Below the pieces are notes generated by a model that saw nothing but the letters and a program-made list of their open reading frames with translations, was not told where the DNA came from and did no database searches. A DNA stretch of 64,000 nucleotides from Variovorax sp. Sphag1AA (GTDB taxonomy: Bacteria; Pseudomonadota; Gammaproteobacteria; Burkholderiales; Burkholderiaceae_C): contig NZ_JACHYC010000003.1 of the NCBI RefSeq assembly GCF_014192575.1, positions 496,001-560,000 on the forward strand, written 5' to 3'. The translations under genes and the position numbers were made by a program. Of this stretch, positions 50,325 to 59,700 are shown in pieces. Each line of letters begins with the position of its first letter. Positions within the stretch are counted from its first letter, which is position 1.

Positions 50325-52199
50325 TCAGGGTTCGACGACGTGGAACATGGCGTCGAACTCTTCGAGCATCCCCAGGAGGCGCGCGACGCTGCCCGCATCG
50401 CCTTCGACGTTGATCGCGCCCTGCTCCACGAGCCGCTCGAACGCAGGGCCGAGGCCGGCGCGGTCCATCTGCAATTCCGTCAGCGCCGCGCGGCCGAGCG
50501 AAACGCGCGCGGTTGCCTTGCCCCGGCACGCGCCGGGCAGATAGGTCATCGTCGCGTTCTCCAGCGTCATCGCCCAGCGCTCGTCGGTCTCCGGGTTGAA
50601 CCACTCGACCTGCATGTGCAGACCTTCGGCCTGCGCCGCATCGAGGCGCACCGCGAAGGAATCGAGCAGCAACTCGAGCGGCAGCACCGAGACGATGTCG
50701 CGGCTCACATGGCTGCGGCGGATGTTGGGCACACCCTTGCGAAGCTCCTGCGCGCCGAGCAGGTACGCGTTGCGCCATGTCGAGGATTCGGCCGCGAATC
50801 CGAGTTGTTCCAGCGCGTCGGCGCAGAGAGCGCGCGCGTCGGCGTTGTCCGGCTGCGCGAAGACGAGATGGTTCGTGACCTCGGCCACCCAGCGATGCTC
50901 GCCGCGCGCGAAATCGGCGCGAGCCCGCTCCAGCAGTGCTTCGGCGCCGCCCATGTAGTCGACGTAGCGCGGGCCGGACTTCTCGGGCGGCAGCGCGTGC
51001 AGGTGCGCGGGGTTGCCGTCGTACCAGCCGAGGTAGTGCTGCACGATGGCCTTCACGTTGTGCGAGATGGTTCCGTAGAAGCCCTTGTTCGACCACGTGT
51101 CCGCGAGTGACGGCGGCACTTTCATCGCCTCGGCCACTTCGATGCCGGTGAGGCCGCGGTTCATCAGCCGCACGGTCTGGTCGTGCAGGTGCTTGTAGAG
51201 GTCGCGCTGCTGGCGCAGATAGGTACGGATCTTCTCGTTGCCCCAGGTCGGCCAGTTGTGCTGCGCGAAGACCACGTCTGCGGTCGGTGCGTAGCGGTCG
51301 AGCGCCTCATCGAGGTAGCGTGACCACAGTCGCGCATCGCGCACCTGCGCGCCACGCAGCGGGCAGAGGTTGTGCAGCGTCTGCACGCCGATCTCGGCCG
51401 TGTTGAGCGCACGCAGCGTCGGGAAGTGCATGAACATCTCCGACGGCGCTTCGCTCTCCAGCGCGAGGTGGAAGATGATCTCCACGCCGTCGATGACGTG
51501 CGTTTCGACTTCCATCTCGATGGTCCGTGTCGGCGGGATGAGCGTCATGGTGCCCATCGGCGCGCCCTTGCCGATGCCGCAATCGACCTGCCCGCACACG
51601 CTGCGCGGCAGCGTCGCACCGGACTGGAACATGCCGCGCCGCATCATCGCGTTGCCCGCGATGACGTTCTCCGAGACGGTGTGCCACATGAACCCATGCG
51701 GCGCGATGATCGGCACGCGCCGCGCGATGGCATCGGTCTCGTCGAGCACGCCACGCGCGCCGCCGAAGTGGTCGGCATGACTGTGGGTGTAGATCAGGCC
51801 CGTGACCGGGCGGTCGCCGCGATGCGCGCGGTAGAGCTTCAATGCGGCTTCGGCGGTCTCCGAAACGGTGAGCGGGTCGATCACGATCACGCCGGTGTCG
51901 CCTTCGATGAAGCTCACATTCGCGATGTCGAAGCCGCGCACCTGGTAGATGTGGTCGGTGACCTTGAACAGGCCGTGCGCCATGTTCAGCCGCGCCTGCC
52001 GCCACAGGTTGGGATGCACCGTGGGCGCAGGCTGCGGGTCGTCGAGGAAGGCGTAGTCACGCAGCGTCCACACGACCCGGCCCTTTGGGTCTCGGATCTC
52101 CGCGTCGGGAATGCTGCCGATAAAGCCGCGCGAGGCGTTGTCGAAATCGCTGTTGTCTTCAGCGGCGAGAAACTTGTCGATGGCGTTCATGGAACTCAC
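50325..52199 (-). CDS. Alkyl sulfatase (SdsA1-like metallo-beta-lactamase superfamily)
   Basis: A 624-residue class III sulfatase. The metal-binding THSHADHFGG motif is at residues 138-147, followed by HGFMWHTVSENVIAGNAMMRRGMFQ and FAQHNWPTWG. After these come an alpha-helical dimerisation domain (about 380-500) and a C-terminal SCP2-like domain (about 510-620). The family hydrolyses primary alkyl sulfates such as dodecyl sulfate to alcohol and sulfate. Unlike Pseudomonas SdsA1 no signal peptide is seen, so it may act in the cytoplasm. GTG 52199 overlaps the ligase stop (GTGA); ATG 52190 is the alternative start. Confidence 0.88.
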   Translation of the reverse strand: MSSMNAIDKFLAAEDNSDFDNASRGFIGSIPDAEIRDPKGRVVWTLRDYAFLDDPQPAPTVHPNLWRQARLNMAHGLFKVTDHIYQVRGFDIANVSFIEGDTGVIVIDPLTVSETAEAALKLYRAHRGDRPVTGLIYTHSHADHFGGARGVLDETDAIARRVPIIAPHGFMWHTVSENVIAGNAMMRRGMFQSGATLPRSVCGQVDCGIGKGAPMGTMTLIPPTRTIEMEVETHVIDGVEIIFHLALESEAPSEMFMHFPTLRALNTAEIGVQTLHNLCPLRGAQVRDARLWSRYLDEALDRYAPTADVVFAQHNWPTWGNEKIRTYLRQQRDLYKHLHDQTVRLMNRGLTGIEVAEAMKVPPSLADTWSNKGFYGTISHNVKAIVQHYLGWYDGNPAHLHALPPEKSGPRYVDYMGGAEALLERARADFARGEHRWVAEVTNHLVFAQPDNADARALCADALEQLGFAAESSTWRNAYLLGAQELRKGVPNIRRSHVSRDIVSVLPLELLLDSFAVRLDAAQAEGLHMQVEWFNPETDERWAMTLENATMTYLPGACRGKATARVSLGRAALTELQMDRAGLGPAFERLVEQGAINVEGDAGSVARLLGMLEEFDAMFHVVEP

Positions 52200-54031
52200 T
52201 GGCTGCAGGCGATATGCGACGCGGGTTGAGGATGAAAAAGCTCTTCCACGAGATGAGCGCGGCGCGCACGCGTGGTGGCCTGGTTGACGTAGCCCTTGTC
52301 GGCGATCTCGTTCGCGTCGATGGAGGGCGGTTCAGCCATCAGCATGAGGCGCTCGACACGCAGGCTGCTCGTGGCGGTAACGGCCCGCAGGCGCTGGCGA
52401 ATGGCGTCCACCACCGTGGGGTGCTGCACCAGCGTGGCTGCGTCGAGTCCGGCGAGTTCAGGCGCGAGGCGCTGGCATTCGGCGACGTTGGGCCACGCCA
52501 GCGCGGCAACGAAGTCACGGTCGTGGCCGCAGATCACCGCATCGCTGATGAGCGGCGCGCACTGGTCCACCAGCGACAGCCGGAGCGCGCCCGTGCGGAC
52601 CCAGGTGCCGTTGACGAGCTTGAAGTCCTCGACCACGCGGCCCACGAAGCGCAGGCCCTTGGCCGGATCGTTCTGGTCGACCAGCGTTACCGCGTCGCCG
52701 ATGCGGAAGTAGCCCTCTTCGTCGAGTGCGGCTTCGGTGAGGTCGGGCCGCTTCACATAGCCGCCGAAGTCGAAGCCGGCACGCAACCGGATCTCGTAGC
52801 GCCCGTCGACGCCTTCGAGCGGCACCAGCTTGGCCTGCGCGCCCGGGCGCGGCACGCCGATGTTGCCGAGGTCGTCCTCGTCGCCGGTGAAGAAGCAGCC
52901 GGAGCCGCAGGTCTCGGTCGAAGCCAGTCCGGTATGGAAGGGAACATGCCGGCCCACGGCGGCCGTGGCTGCGCGCTGCACGCGCTGCCACACTTCGCGC
53001 GGCAGGCTCGCGCCGCCGTATCCGAAGCTGACGACCCGCGCGCACAGGCTCTGCGCGAGCGCCGGGTCACGCTCCAGCTCGGACGCCAGCATGGCCCATG
53101 CCGAGGGCACGCTGTTGAACACGCTCGGCGAGACCTCGCGCAGGTTGCGCACCGTGCGCTCGAACATGCCCGGCACAGGCCGGCCGTCGTCGATGTGGTG
53201 CGACGCGCCAGTGAGCATCGAACGGTTGAAGTTGACCATCAACCCGAATGCGTGGTGCCACGGCAGCCAGTCGAGGAAGACCGGATCCTGCTCGGTGAGG
53301 TGGCTGAAGATGTTGTCGAGATAGCGGACCATGAAGGCCAGCGCGCCGAAATTGGTCGCGACGCCCTTGGGCACACCCGTTGAGCCGGAGGTGAACAGCA
53401 CGCGCGCGACATCCTGCGGACGGATCGCAGCGTGGGCCGCTTCGACCGCGGCGCGGCGCTCGGGCGTGAGTTCGGTGGCGATCAGGCTTTGCCAACTCAC
53501 CTGCCCGGTGCCTGCGCCCTGTCCAGCGATCACCTGCACGCCGGGCGGCGACATGGCCAGCAGTGCATCGAGTGCGGGGCCGAAGGGCTGCATGGCCTGC
53601 ACGAAGACGGCCGCCGGCGGCACCAGTTCGGCCACGCCCTTCAGGCGCGCGAAGTCGCGGCTGAGCAGCGAATAGGCCGGCGAGACCGGCGCCGTGGGAA
53701 TGCCGACGTATTCCGCCGCCATGAAAAGCACTGCCTGCTCGATGGAATTGCCGGACAGCATCATCAGCGGCTGCTGCTGGCCCAGCCCCATCTCCAGCAA
53801 GGCGGCGGCCACGGACTGGGCCTGGCGCCAGAACTCGCGCCAGGTGATGCGCCGCCAGCCGCCGGCGGGATCGCGCTCGCAGATCGCCGGCGTGTCGCCG
53901 CGGCGTTCGGCCCAGTACGGGAGGAATTCCGCGAAGCTGCGGTGGTCCGCCGGCGCGAGGGCGTCTTTCGGGGTCAGGATCAGGGTGCCGTCGGCGCGCG
54001 TCTCGACGTGGATCTCGGAAGCTGGGGTCAT
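52196..54031 (-). CDS. AMP-dependent acyl-CoA synthetase, feruloyl-CoA-synthetase-like
   Basis: A 611-residue acyl/aryl-CoA ligase that activates a carboxylic acid to its CoA thioester. Adenylation motifs: LFTSGSTGVPKGVATN near residue 215, the LASTETCGSG acceptor motif near 362, and FRIGDAVTLVD near 455. The N-terminal PYWAERRGDTPAICERD with SGNSIEQAVLFMAAEYVGIP, and APVSPAYSLLSRDF, match the Fcs-type subgroup. It overlaps the alkyl sulfatase gene by four bases. GGAGA precedes ATG 54031. Probably activates the fatty acid formed after desulfation and alcohol oxidation. Confidence 0.87.
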   Translation of the reverse strand: MTPASEIHVETRADGTLILTPKDALAPADHRSFAEFLPYWAERRGDTPAICERDPAGGWRRITWREFWRQAQSVAAALLEMGLGQQQPLMMLSGNSIEQAVLFMAAEYVGIPTAPVSPAYSLLSRDFARLKGVAELVPPAAVFVQAMQPFGPALDALLAMSPPGVQVIAGQGAGTGQVSWQSLIATELTPERRAAVEAAHAAIRPQDVARVLFTSGSTGVPKGVATNFGALAFMVRYLDNIFSHLTEQDPVFLDWLPWHHAFGLMVNFNRSMLTGASHHIDDGRPVPGMFERTVRNLREVSPSVFNSVPSAWAMLASELERDPALAQSLCARVVSFGYGGASLPREVWQRVQRAATAAVGRHVPFHTGLASTETCGSGCFFTGDEDDLGNIGVPRPGAQAKLVPLEGVDGRYEIRLRAGFDFGGYVKRPDLTEAALDEEGYFRIGDAVTLVDQNDPAKGLRFVGRVVEDFKLVNGTWVRTGALRLSLVDQCAPLISDAVICGHDRDFVAALAWPNVAECQRLAPELAGLDAATLVQHPTVVDAIRQRLRAVTATSSLRVERLMLMAEPPSIDANEIADKGYVNQATTRARRAHLVEELFHPQPASHIACSQ

Positions 54032-54095
54032 GTCGTCTTGTCTCCGGGTCGCTGTTCGTTGCCCGTGACAGTACCGCCGGCACCCACCGTGGCAA

Positions 54096-54119
54096 CCACC
54101 CGAGCCGGGGGGCGGGGTT
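54096..54119. promoter_or_regulatory. Second copy of the 24-bp operator-like element
   Basis: CCACCCGAG, one base, CGGGGGGC, one base, GGGTT lies in the 112-base divergent gap between the acyl-CoA ligase gene and the MalT-like regulator gene. It matches the element at 46811-46834 at 22 of 24 positions. It begins 48 bases before the regulator start and is the best candidate for that regulator's own site. Confidence 0.55.
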
Positions 54120-54143
54120 TCCACCCGCTCCCGAGTTGGCAGA

Positions 54144-56912
54144 ATGACGAACCGCATGGAGACGCGACACCACGATTCATCCCATGACGCCGCGGGCGCG
54201 CGGCTGGCCCCGCCCCGCGGTGCGCCGCGCTTCATCGCGCGCGAGCCGCTGATGTCGCGGCTGGCCGAGGCGCGGCGCCGGCGCTGCATCGTGATCTCGG
54301 GCCCCGCCGGTTCGGGCAAGACCTCGCTGCTCGCCGCATGGCGGCAGGTGCTGGTGCCGCTGGGTTTCGACATTGCGTGGCTGACGGTGACGCCGGAGGA
54401 CAACGACGTCTCGCGCTTTCTCGACGCGCTGGTGGCCGGCTTCGCGCAGGTCGACGGGGGCATCGTGCGCGAGGCGGCGCTGCTCGGCGGCGACCGCAAC
54501 GACAACGACGCGATCGAGCGGCTCATCGTCTCGCTGGTGCGTGGCATTGCGGCGCATCCGCGCGAGCTGGTGCTGGTGCTGGACGACCTGCACCACCTCA
54601 CGCATCCCGACATCCTCGCGGCGCTCGACTGGCTGCTGGACTACGCACCGCCCAATCTGCATCTCGCGCTCTCGTCGCGCGGCACGGTGCGGCTCGCGCT
54701 CGAACGGTTGCGCGCGCAGGGGCACACGCTGGACATCGGCCTGCGCGAGCTGCGCTTTTCACTGCAGGAGACCGAGGACTTTCTGAAGACGCAGGTCGGC
54801 GAGCTGGACCCGCGCACGACCCGCATGATCCACGAGCTGACCGATGGGTGGATCGCGGGCCTGCAACTGCTGTGCGTCGAATGGAAGAAAAAATACCCCG
54901 CGGGTGCGCCCCCGGCAGGCGATGCGTTCAACCACGTACCGATCCGCGATGCGCAAGGCTTCGCGCGGTACTTCGAGGCGGAAGTGCTGTCGCAGCTTTC
55001 TCCGGAGGCACTGGAGACGCTCACCTGCCTCGCGCCCTGTCGCCGGTTCAACGCCGCGCTCTGTGCAGCGATAAGCGGACACCTCGCACCAGCCGCGATG
55101 GCACTGCTGGTGCGGCTCGAAGCGGACGATCTTTTCGTCGTCGCGATGGATGGCGGCGAGCCGGACACCTGGTATCGGCTGCATCCCCTGTTGCGCGAAA
55201 CCCTCTTGCGTCGCTTTGCGCTGCTCGCTCCCGCACGCCAACGCGACGTGCATGCGCGCGCAGGGGCGTGGTTCCGCGATCGGGGGCTGATCGACGATGC
55301 GGTGCGCCATGCCGTGCAGGCGGGCGAAGAAGACCGCGCGGCCGACCTGGTGGAGCAGCGCGCGGTATCGCTCTTCTCGCGCGGCGAACGGCGGCATCTG
55401 ATTTCTCTGCTGCGCCAATTGCCGGACGAACAGATCAACAAGCGCTTCGGCCTGCGCCTGTGGATGGCGCGCTCGCAGCTCTATCAGCGCGAACTCGATG
55501 CATGCGAGCAAACCGTCGATGGCATGGAGCGCGACGTGGGCGGCGGCGATGCGGGACAGCGCTTCAACATCGCCATGCTGCGCGCCGCGCTGGCGGTGCA
55601 GCGCGACGACACCGACAGCGCGCTCGTGCTGCTGCCAGACATCCTGCAGGCACCGCCTGACGCCGATGCGCTGGCGCTCGGCGGGCGCGACAACCTGCTC
55701 ACCTGGCTCTACATGCATCGGGGCGAGTACGAGAAGGCGCGACAGGTGCAGACCAGCGCTGCGCGTCAGATGGTCGACGGCGTTCCCCTGACGAGCACGG
55801 TTGGCGGGACACTGCATGGCCGCTGCCTCGTCGGGCTGAGCCATGCACTCGAAGGCCACATGACGCTGGCCGAGCGCACCTATCGCGCGGTCATCGCCGA
55901 AGCCGAGCAAGGCGGCAAGGCCTGCGCGGAGACCTACTACTTCGCGATCGCGCTGCTGGGCGATGTGCTCTACGAGCTCAACGACACGCATGCGGCGCGC
56001 ATGCTGCTCGAGGACAAGCTCGAAGTGCTGGAGCGCATGTCCATTCCCGATGCGGTGCTGCGCGCACTGAGACTGCTGTGGTCGGCGCACTGGCTGGCGG
56101 GCAACCGCCTTGAAGCCTTCGCCTACATGGATCGGCTGGAGGACTACGCGCTGCGCTACGGGCTCGACCGGCTGCTGGCCTACAGCCTCGCCGACCAGGT
56201 GCAGTTCCGGCTCATCGGCGGTGAGCTGATGGCCGCGGAGGCCCAGCTGGAGCGGCTCGAAGCGCTCGATGCGCGGCATCCAGGCGCAACGCACAGTGCG
56301 CTTGGCGAGATCAGCGATGTGACCGAGCGCGCGCGTATCCAGGTCGCGACGATCCATGGCGATCTGGACGGTGCGGCTGCGCGCACCGCTGCACTGGTCG
56401 AACGTTGCGAGGCGCGCGGGCGGCAGCGCTTCGCGGCGAGCCTGCTGCTCAAGAGCGCAGTGCTCGACGCGCGCCGCGGAAAGACCGCCACGGCACGCGA
56501 GAAGGCGATCGAGGCGTTGCGACGCGGGCATCGGCTCGGACTGATGCGCACGCTGCTCGATGCCGACCTGCATTCAAGAAAGCTGATCGCAGAAGTGGCG
56601 CAGAACGAGAAGCTGGACCCGGTGCTGGCCTTCTATGTCGAACGGCTCCAGTCGAGCCAGGTCGCGCCGCTTGCCACCGAACCGGGCGAGGGGCGCGCGT
56701 CCGCGATGGTCGGCATCGAGGCACTGCGCGAGCGCGAGATCGAAGTGTTGCGACTGCTCGCGCAGGCCATGCCCAACAAGAAGATCGCACGGGCACTGGG
56801 CCTCTCACCGGAGACGGTGAAGTGGCACCTGAGCCGCATCTACGGCAAGCTGCAGGTGGCCGGCCGTGACGAAGCGGTGTGCCGCGCGCGGGATCTCGGC
56901 CTGGGCGGCTAG
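54144..56912 (+). CDS. Large MalT-like ATP-dependent LuxR regulator (LAL family)
   Basis: A 922-residue regulator: N-terminal STAND ATPase with Walker A SGPAGSGKTSLLAAW (residues 51-65) and Walker B ELVLVLDDLHHL (near 147), a helical TPR-like sensor region (about 340-830), and a C-terminal LuxR HTH (REREIEVLRLLAQAMPN, then LGLSPETVKWHLSRIYGKL). Such proteins activate transcription after binding ATP and an inducer. It is divergent from the ligase-sulfatase genes, and the shared 24-bp element suggests it also governs the DUF1302 operon and GMC gene. ATG 54144 chosen; an internal ATG at 54156 is possible. Confidence 0.9.
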   Translation: MTNRMETRHHDSSHDAAGARLAPPRGAPRFIAREPLMSRLAEARRRRCIVISGPAGSGKTSLLAAWRQVLVPLGFDIAWLTVTPEDNDVSRFLDALVAGFAQVDGGIVREAALLGGDRNDNDAIERLIVSLVRGIAAHPRELVLVLDDLHHLTHPDILAALDWLLDYAPPNLHLALSSRGTVRLALERLRAQGHTLDIGLRELRFSLQETEDFLKTQVGELDPRTTRMIHELTDGWIAGLQLLCVEWKKKYPAGAPPAGDAFNHVPIRDAQGFARYFEAEVLSQLSPEALETLTCLAPCRRFNAALCAAISGHLAPAAMALLVRLEADDLFVVAMDGGEPDTWYRLHPLLRETLLRRFALLAPARQRDVHARAGAWFRDRGLIDDAVRHAVQAGEEDRAADLVEQRAVSLFSRGERRHLISLLRQLPDEQINKRFGLRLWMARSQLYQRELDACEQTVDGMERDVGGGDAGQRFNIAMLRAALAVQRDDTDSALVLLPDILQAPPDADALALGGRDNLLTWLYMHRGEYEKARQVQTSAARQMVDGVPLTSTVGGTLHGRCLVGLSHALEGHMTLAERTYRAVIAEAEQGGKACAETYYFAIALLGDVLYELNDTHAARMLLEDKLEVLERMSIPDAVLRALRLLWSAHWLAGNRLEAFAYMDRLEDYALRYGLDRLLAYSLADQVQFRLIGGELMAAEAQLERLEALDARHPGATHSALGEISDVTERARIQVATIHGDLDGAAARTAALVERCEARGRQRFAASLLLKSAVLDARRGKTATAREKAIEALRRGHRLGLMRTLLDADLHSRKLIAEVAQNEKLDPVLAFYVERLQSSQVAPLATEPGEGRASAMVGIEALREREIEVLRLLAQAMPNKKIARALGLSPETVKWHLSRIYGKLQVAGRDEAVCRARDLGLGG

Positions 56913-56915
56913 TCG

Positions 56916-58619
56916 TCAGGCTACCGGCGTCGGCGCGATGTCGCCCATCCAGAAATTGATCTCGCGCAGCTTCGCGTTCTCGAAGTAGCCCTGCTGCCAT
57001 TCGTCGGTCGGCTCCAGTCCGGCCCATTTCGACGATTGCTGTTTCTGCGCCTGCGTCCCGTTCTGGCCCACCTTCAGGTTGTAGCGGTACTTGTAGTGGC
57101 CGAAGACACCCATGATGTGGACCGCGTACTCGGCCGCCAACCCCGGTGCGTTCTCGATGATCATCATGTTGTCGTCGTTCTTGCCGCTGGCCTTGGGGCC
57201 GAGATTGTGCGATCCGGTCATCACCACCGGATGCGGTCCGAAGGGATCGATCACGACCACCTTGCTGTGCACCATGACCATGTTCCCGCGCGCCTCGTCG
57301 CCGAACCAGTGGTTCAGGATGCCCTTGATCTGTTCGGGTATCACCACCTCCGGAGAGGCATCGAGAGGTGTTCCCCGATCGTGAAGCGTGAGGATGGGCG
57401 CCTTCGAGCCACCCGGGTCCTGGTTGACGACGCCATGCACATAAAGGTGCTGCTGGTTGAGCGCCAGGATGTCGTTCAGCAGCGTGCCCGCCGGACCGGG
57501 GTTGAACATGAGGAACAACACGCCCTGCCGCGCGCCCTGGATCAGCCTTCGCGCATCGGTCAAGTCCACCAACCCGTTCACCGGTGCGTTCCACGCGGTC
57601 ATGTGAACGCTGCCGAACTGGCTGCGACCCGGTGTCGAGCCGGCCGCCGACAACTCCGCGGGATAGCCGCTGCCGGCCGCCTTGATCTGGTTCCATCGAT
57701 TCAGATAGGCCTGCGCAATGCCCGGGTCCTGGATCTCCACGCCGTTGTTGACCTGCGTGCACAAGCCGGTGACGGTCCAGTTCGTGCTGCCGGTCCACAG
57801 CTTCGCGGGCTTGCCGTCGGCGCCGCAGAACACCACGAACTTGTTGTGCGCGAAATGCGGGCTGCCGACGAGCCGATCAAGAACGGTGACGGTGTTCGAT
57901 GCCTTGAGCGCCTCGCGCACTTCGGCGTTCTCGTCCTTCTCGCCGGCCTTGTACGCACCGGACCCGAGGATCAAGTTGCATCGCTTGCCGAAGGCCTTCA
58001 ACAAGTCGATGAGCTGCGGATCGTTCAACTCGTAGAGCGCGGCATAGAGTGTCATGCCTGCCTGGTTGGCCTTGGTGAACAGATCGACCATCGCGGTGAT
58101 GAGGCAGCCGCCGAGTTCCGTCCGCAGCGGGTTGCCGATCGACTTGATGCTCTCGCCCAGCACCGCCGTGGAACTGCCCGTGCCCGTGGCCAGCGCGCGA
58201 GCGACCCACTGCGAAGCGATCATGCCGCGGTTGAAGTAGGCATTGAACCCGGGTGAGTGTCCGGTCCCCAGCGTGACCCATTCCGTCCAGTTGCTGACCG
58301 TGTCGGAAGGCTTCAGGTTGCCGGGCTTTCCGATCATGGGTACGACCTGATAGCGGATCTTGCTGCCCTTGGCGAAGTAGTCGCTCCAGACGTAGCGCTG
58401 AATGGGCCAGACCGTGCTGAGCTGGTGCGTCCCCGACTTGGCATTCGGATCACTTGCGAACCCGACCCATGTCTCCACGCAGGTTTCCGTCAGCGCACCG
58501 TTGGCGTCCTGTTCTTCGCGATGAAGCGCGAAGCCGAGACAGTCCGCGATGGTTCCATCGCAACGCCAGGCAATCGTGATCTCGTCGCAGTTCGCATAGG
58601 CTTTGGCTTGGATGTTCAC
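56916..58619 (-). CDS. Phospholipase D-like protein with one imperfect HKD motif
   Basis: A 567-residue protein with an N-terminal fibronectin-like region (about 1-100) and two PLD halves. The second HKD motif is complete (MVHSKVVVIDP with GSHNLG, near 465). The first reads HNKFVVFC with GSTNW (near 250), so the usual Asp eight places after the His is Cys. No signal peptide is seen. Possible roles are phosphodiester cleavage of lipid or nucleic acid, or an effector. It follows the regulator gene end-to-end and converges with it; no clear functional link. Confidence 0.8.
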   Translation of the reverse strand: MNIQAKAYANCDEITIAWRCDGTIADCLGFALHREEQDANGALTETCVETWVGFASDPNAKSGTHQLSTVWPIQRYVWSDYFAKGSKIRYQVVPMIGKPGNLKPSDTVSNWTEWVTLGTGHSPGFNAYFNRGMIASQWVARALATGTGSSTAVLGESIKSIGNPLRTELGGCLITAMVDLFTKANQAGMTLYAALYELNDPQLIDLLKAFGKRCNLILGSGAYKAGEKDENAEVREALKASNTVTVLDRLVGSPHFAHNKFVVFCGADGKPAKLWTGSTNWTVTGLCTQVNNGVEIQDPGIAQAYLNRWNQIKAAGSGYPAELSAAGSTPGRSQFGSVHMTAWNAPVNGLVDLTDARRLIQGARQGVLFLMFNPGPAGTLLNDILALNQQHLYVHGVVNQDPGGSKAPILTLHDRGTPLDASPEVVIPEQIKGILNHWFGDEARGNMVMVHSKVVVIDPFGPHPVVMTGSHNLGPKASGKNDDNMMIIENAPGLAAEYAVHIMGVFGHYKYRYNLKVGQNGTQAQKQQSSKWAGLEPTDEWQQGYFENAKLREINFWMGDIAPTPVA

Positions 58620-58727
58620 GATCCGTCCTCCTGTTGTGATGCTGCTGGGTACGCACTCTGCGTCCGCGCTCCAACAGGGTCAATCGGTCAGACGGCCGAT
58701 GCTGACCGATGACTGACTCGCCTGGTC

Positions 58728-59562
58728 CTAGTTGCGAAACACGCGATCGAAGAACGCTGGAACCTCTTCGCCGATCTGCTTCAGGAAAGCCTGGCGATCG
58801 AAGCCAGGAGGATCAGACCTGATGTCTCCGTCCGGCGTTTCGATCGGCATGTTGGGCGTATCCATGAATGCGAAGTGCCAGGCATTGGGGACGCGGCGAA
58901 GCTGTGCACCGGGAACGTCGCGCGCAACGCGCTCCGCGTGAAAGCGAGGAACCAGGAAGCGGTCCAGCTCGGGCTCGTAGACCAGTGTCGGAATCGCAAT
59001 CGCGGATAACGAGTCCGCCGTGAACACGACGCCTACCGGCGAAAGTGCCACGACGGCGCGAACCCTCGCATCACTGATCGCGGGGATCGGTTGAGCAGTG
59101 CTCGCAGCAGCCCTCGGCTGCCCAGTTTTCCCCATGCCACAGAAGATGGGGTCCTCCGCGCGATGCGCATCGCAATGCGCGCGTATCAGTCCGAGGTCAG
59201 GTCTGCCGCCGGCCAGCGCCAACACCGTGTAGCCACCCGCCGAATGACCCACTGCGCCTACGATGGGCCCCTTCTCGTCCTTGGCGATTCGGTCCTTCCA
59301 ATCGGGGTCCTGCAGCACGGCATCGATCACACGCGAAGCCTGTTGCGGACGTTCGGTAAAGAAGCGCGTGGGGCTCTTCGACAGCAACGAACTGTCTTGC
59401 CAGTTGTCGCCCGGATGGCGCAGCGCGGCGACGAGGTAGCCGTCGCGCGCCAATGCCTCCGCCAGGCTGTTCTGCCCGAGTTCGGTGCCGCCGTGCCGCA
59501 AGGCAGTTGATGGACACAAGCACTCCGAGCACGAGCATCGTGCGCCGAAGACGGATAAGCAT
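58728..59562 (-). pseudogene. Alpha/beta hydrolase gene broken by internal deletion and frameshift
   Basis: From 59562 a good start (GGAG site, then MLIRLRRTMLVLGVLVSINC) encodes a signal peptide. After LAA the frame is lost. In another frame a dienelactone-hydrolase/PAF-acetylhydrolase-like body continues with HGGTELGQNSLAEALARDGY, catalytic Ser in GHSAGGYTVL, and a final WHFAFMDTP with the catalytic His. The usual 70-100 residues between signal peptide and this body are missing, so a deletion has fused the two out of frame. The body frame is open further upstream but without recognisable protein. Unlikely to be functional. Confidence 0.6.
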
Positions 59563-59700
59563 TGGAGATCTCCATGGGTTGCCGATCCGTCTATCTTGGT
59601 CATCGACCGGAGACGTTCCATGGATTTGCGACGAATTGCGCCATGCAGGCGCCGGACGTCGTCCGCTGGCGCCAACTGCAGCCCGTCTCGCCCGCGAAGC

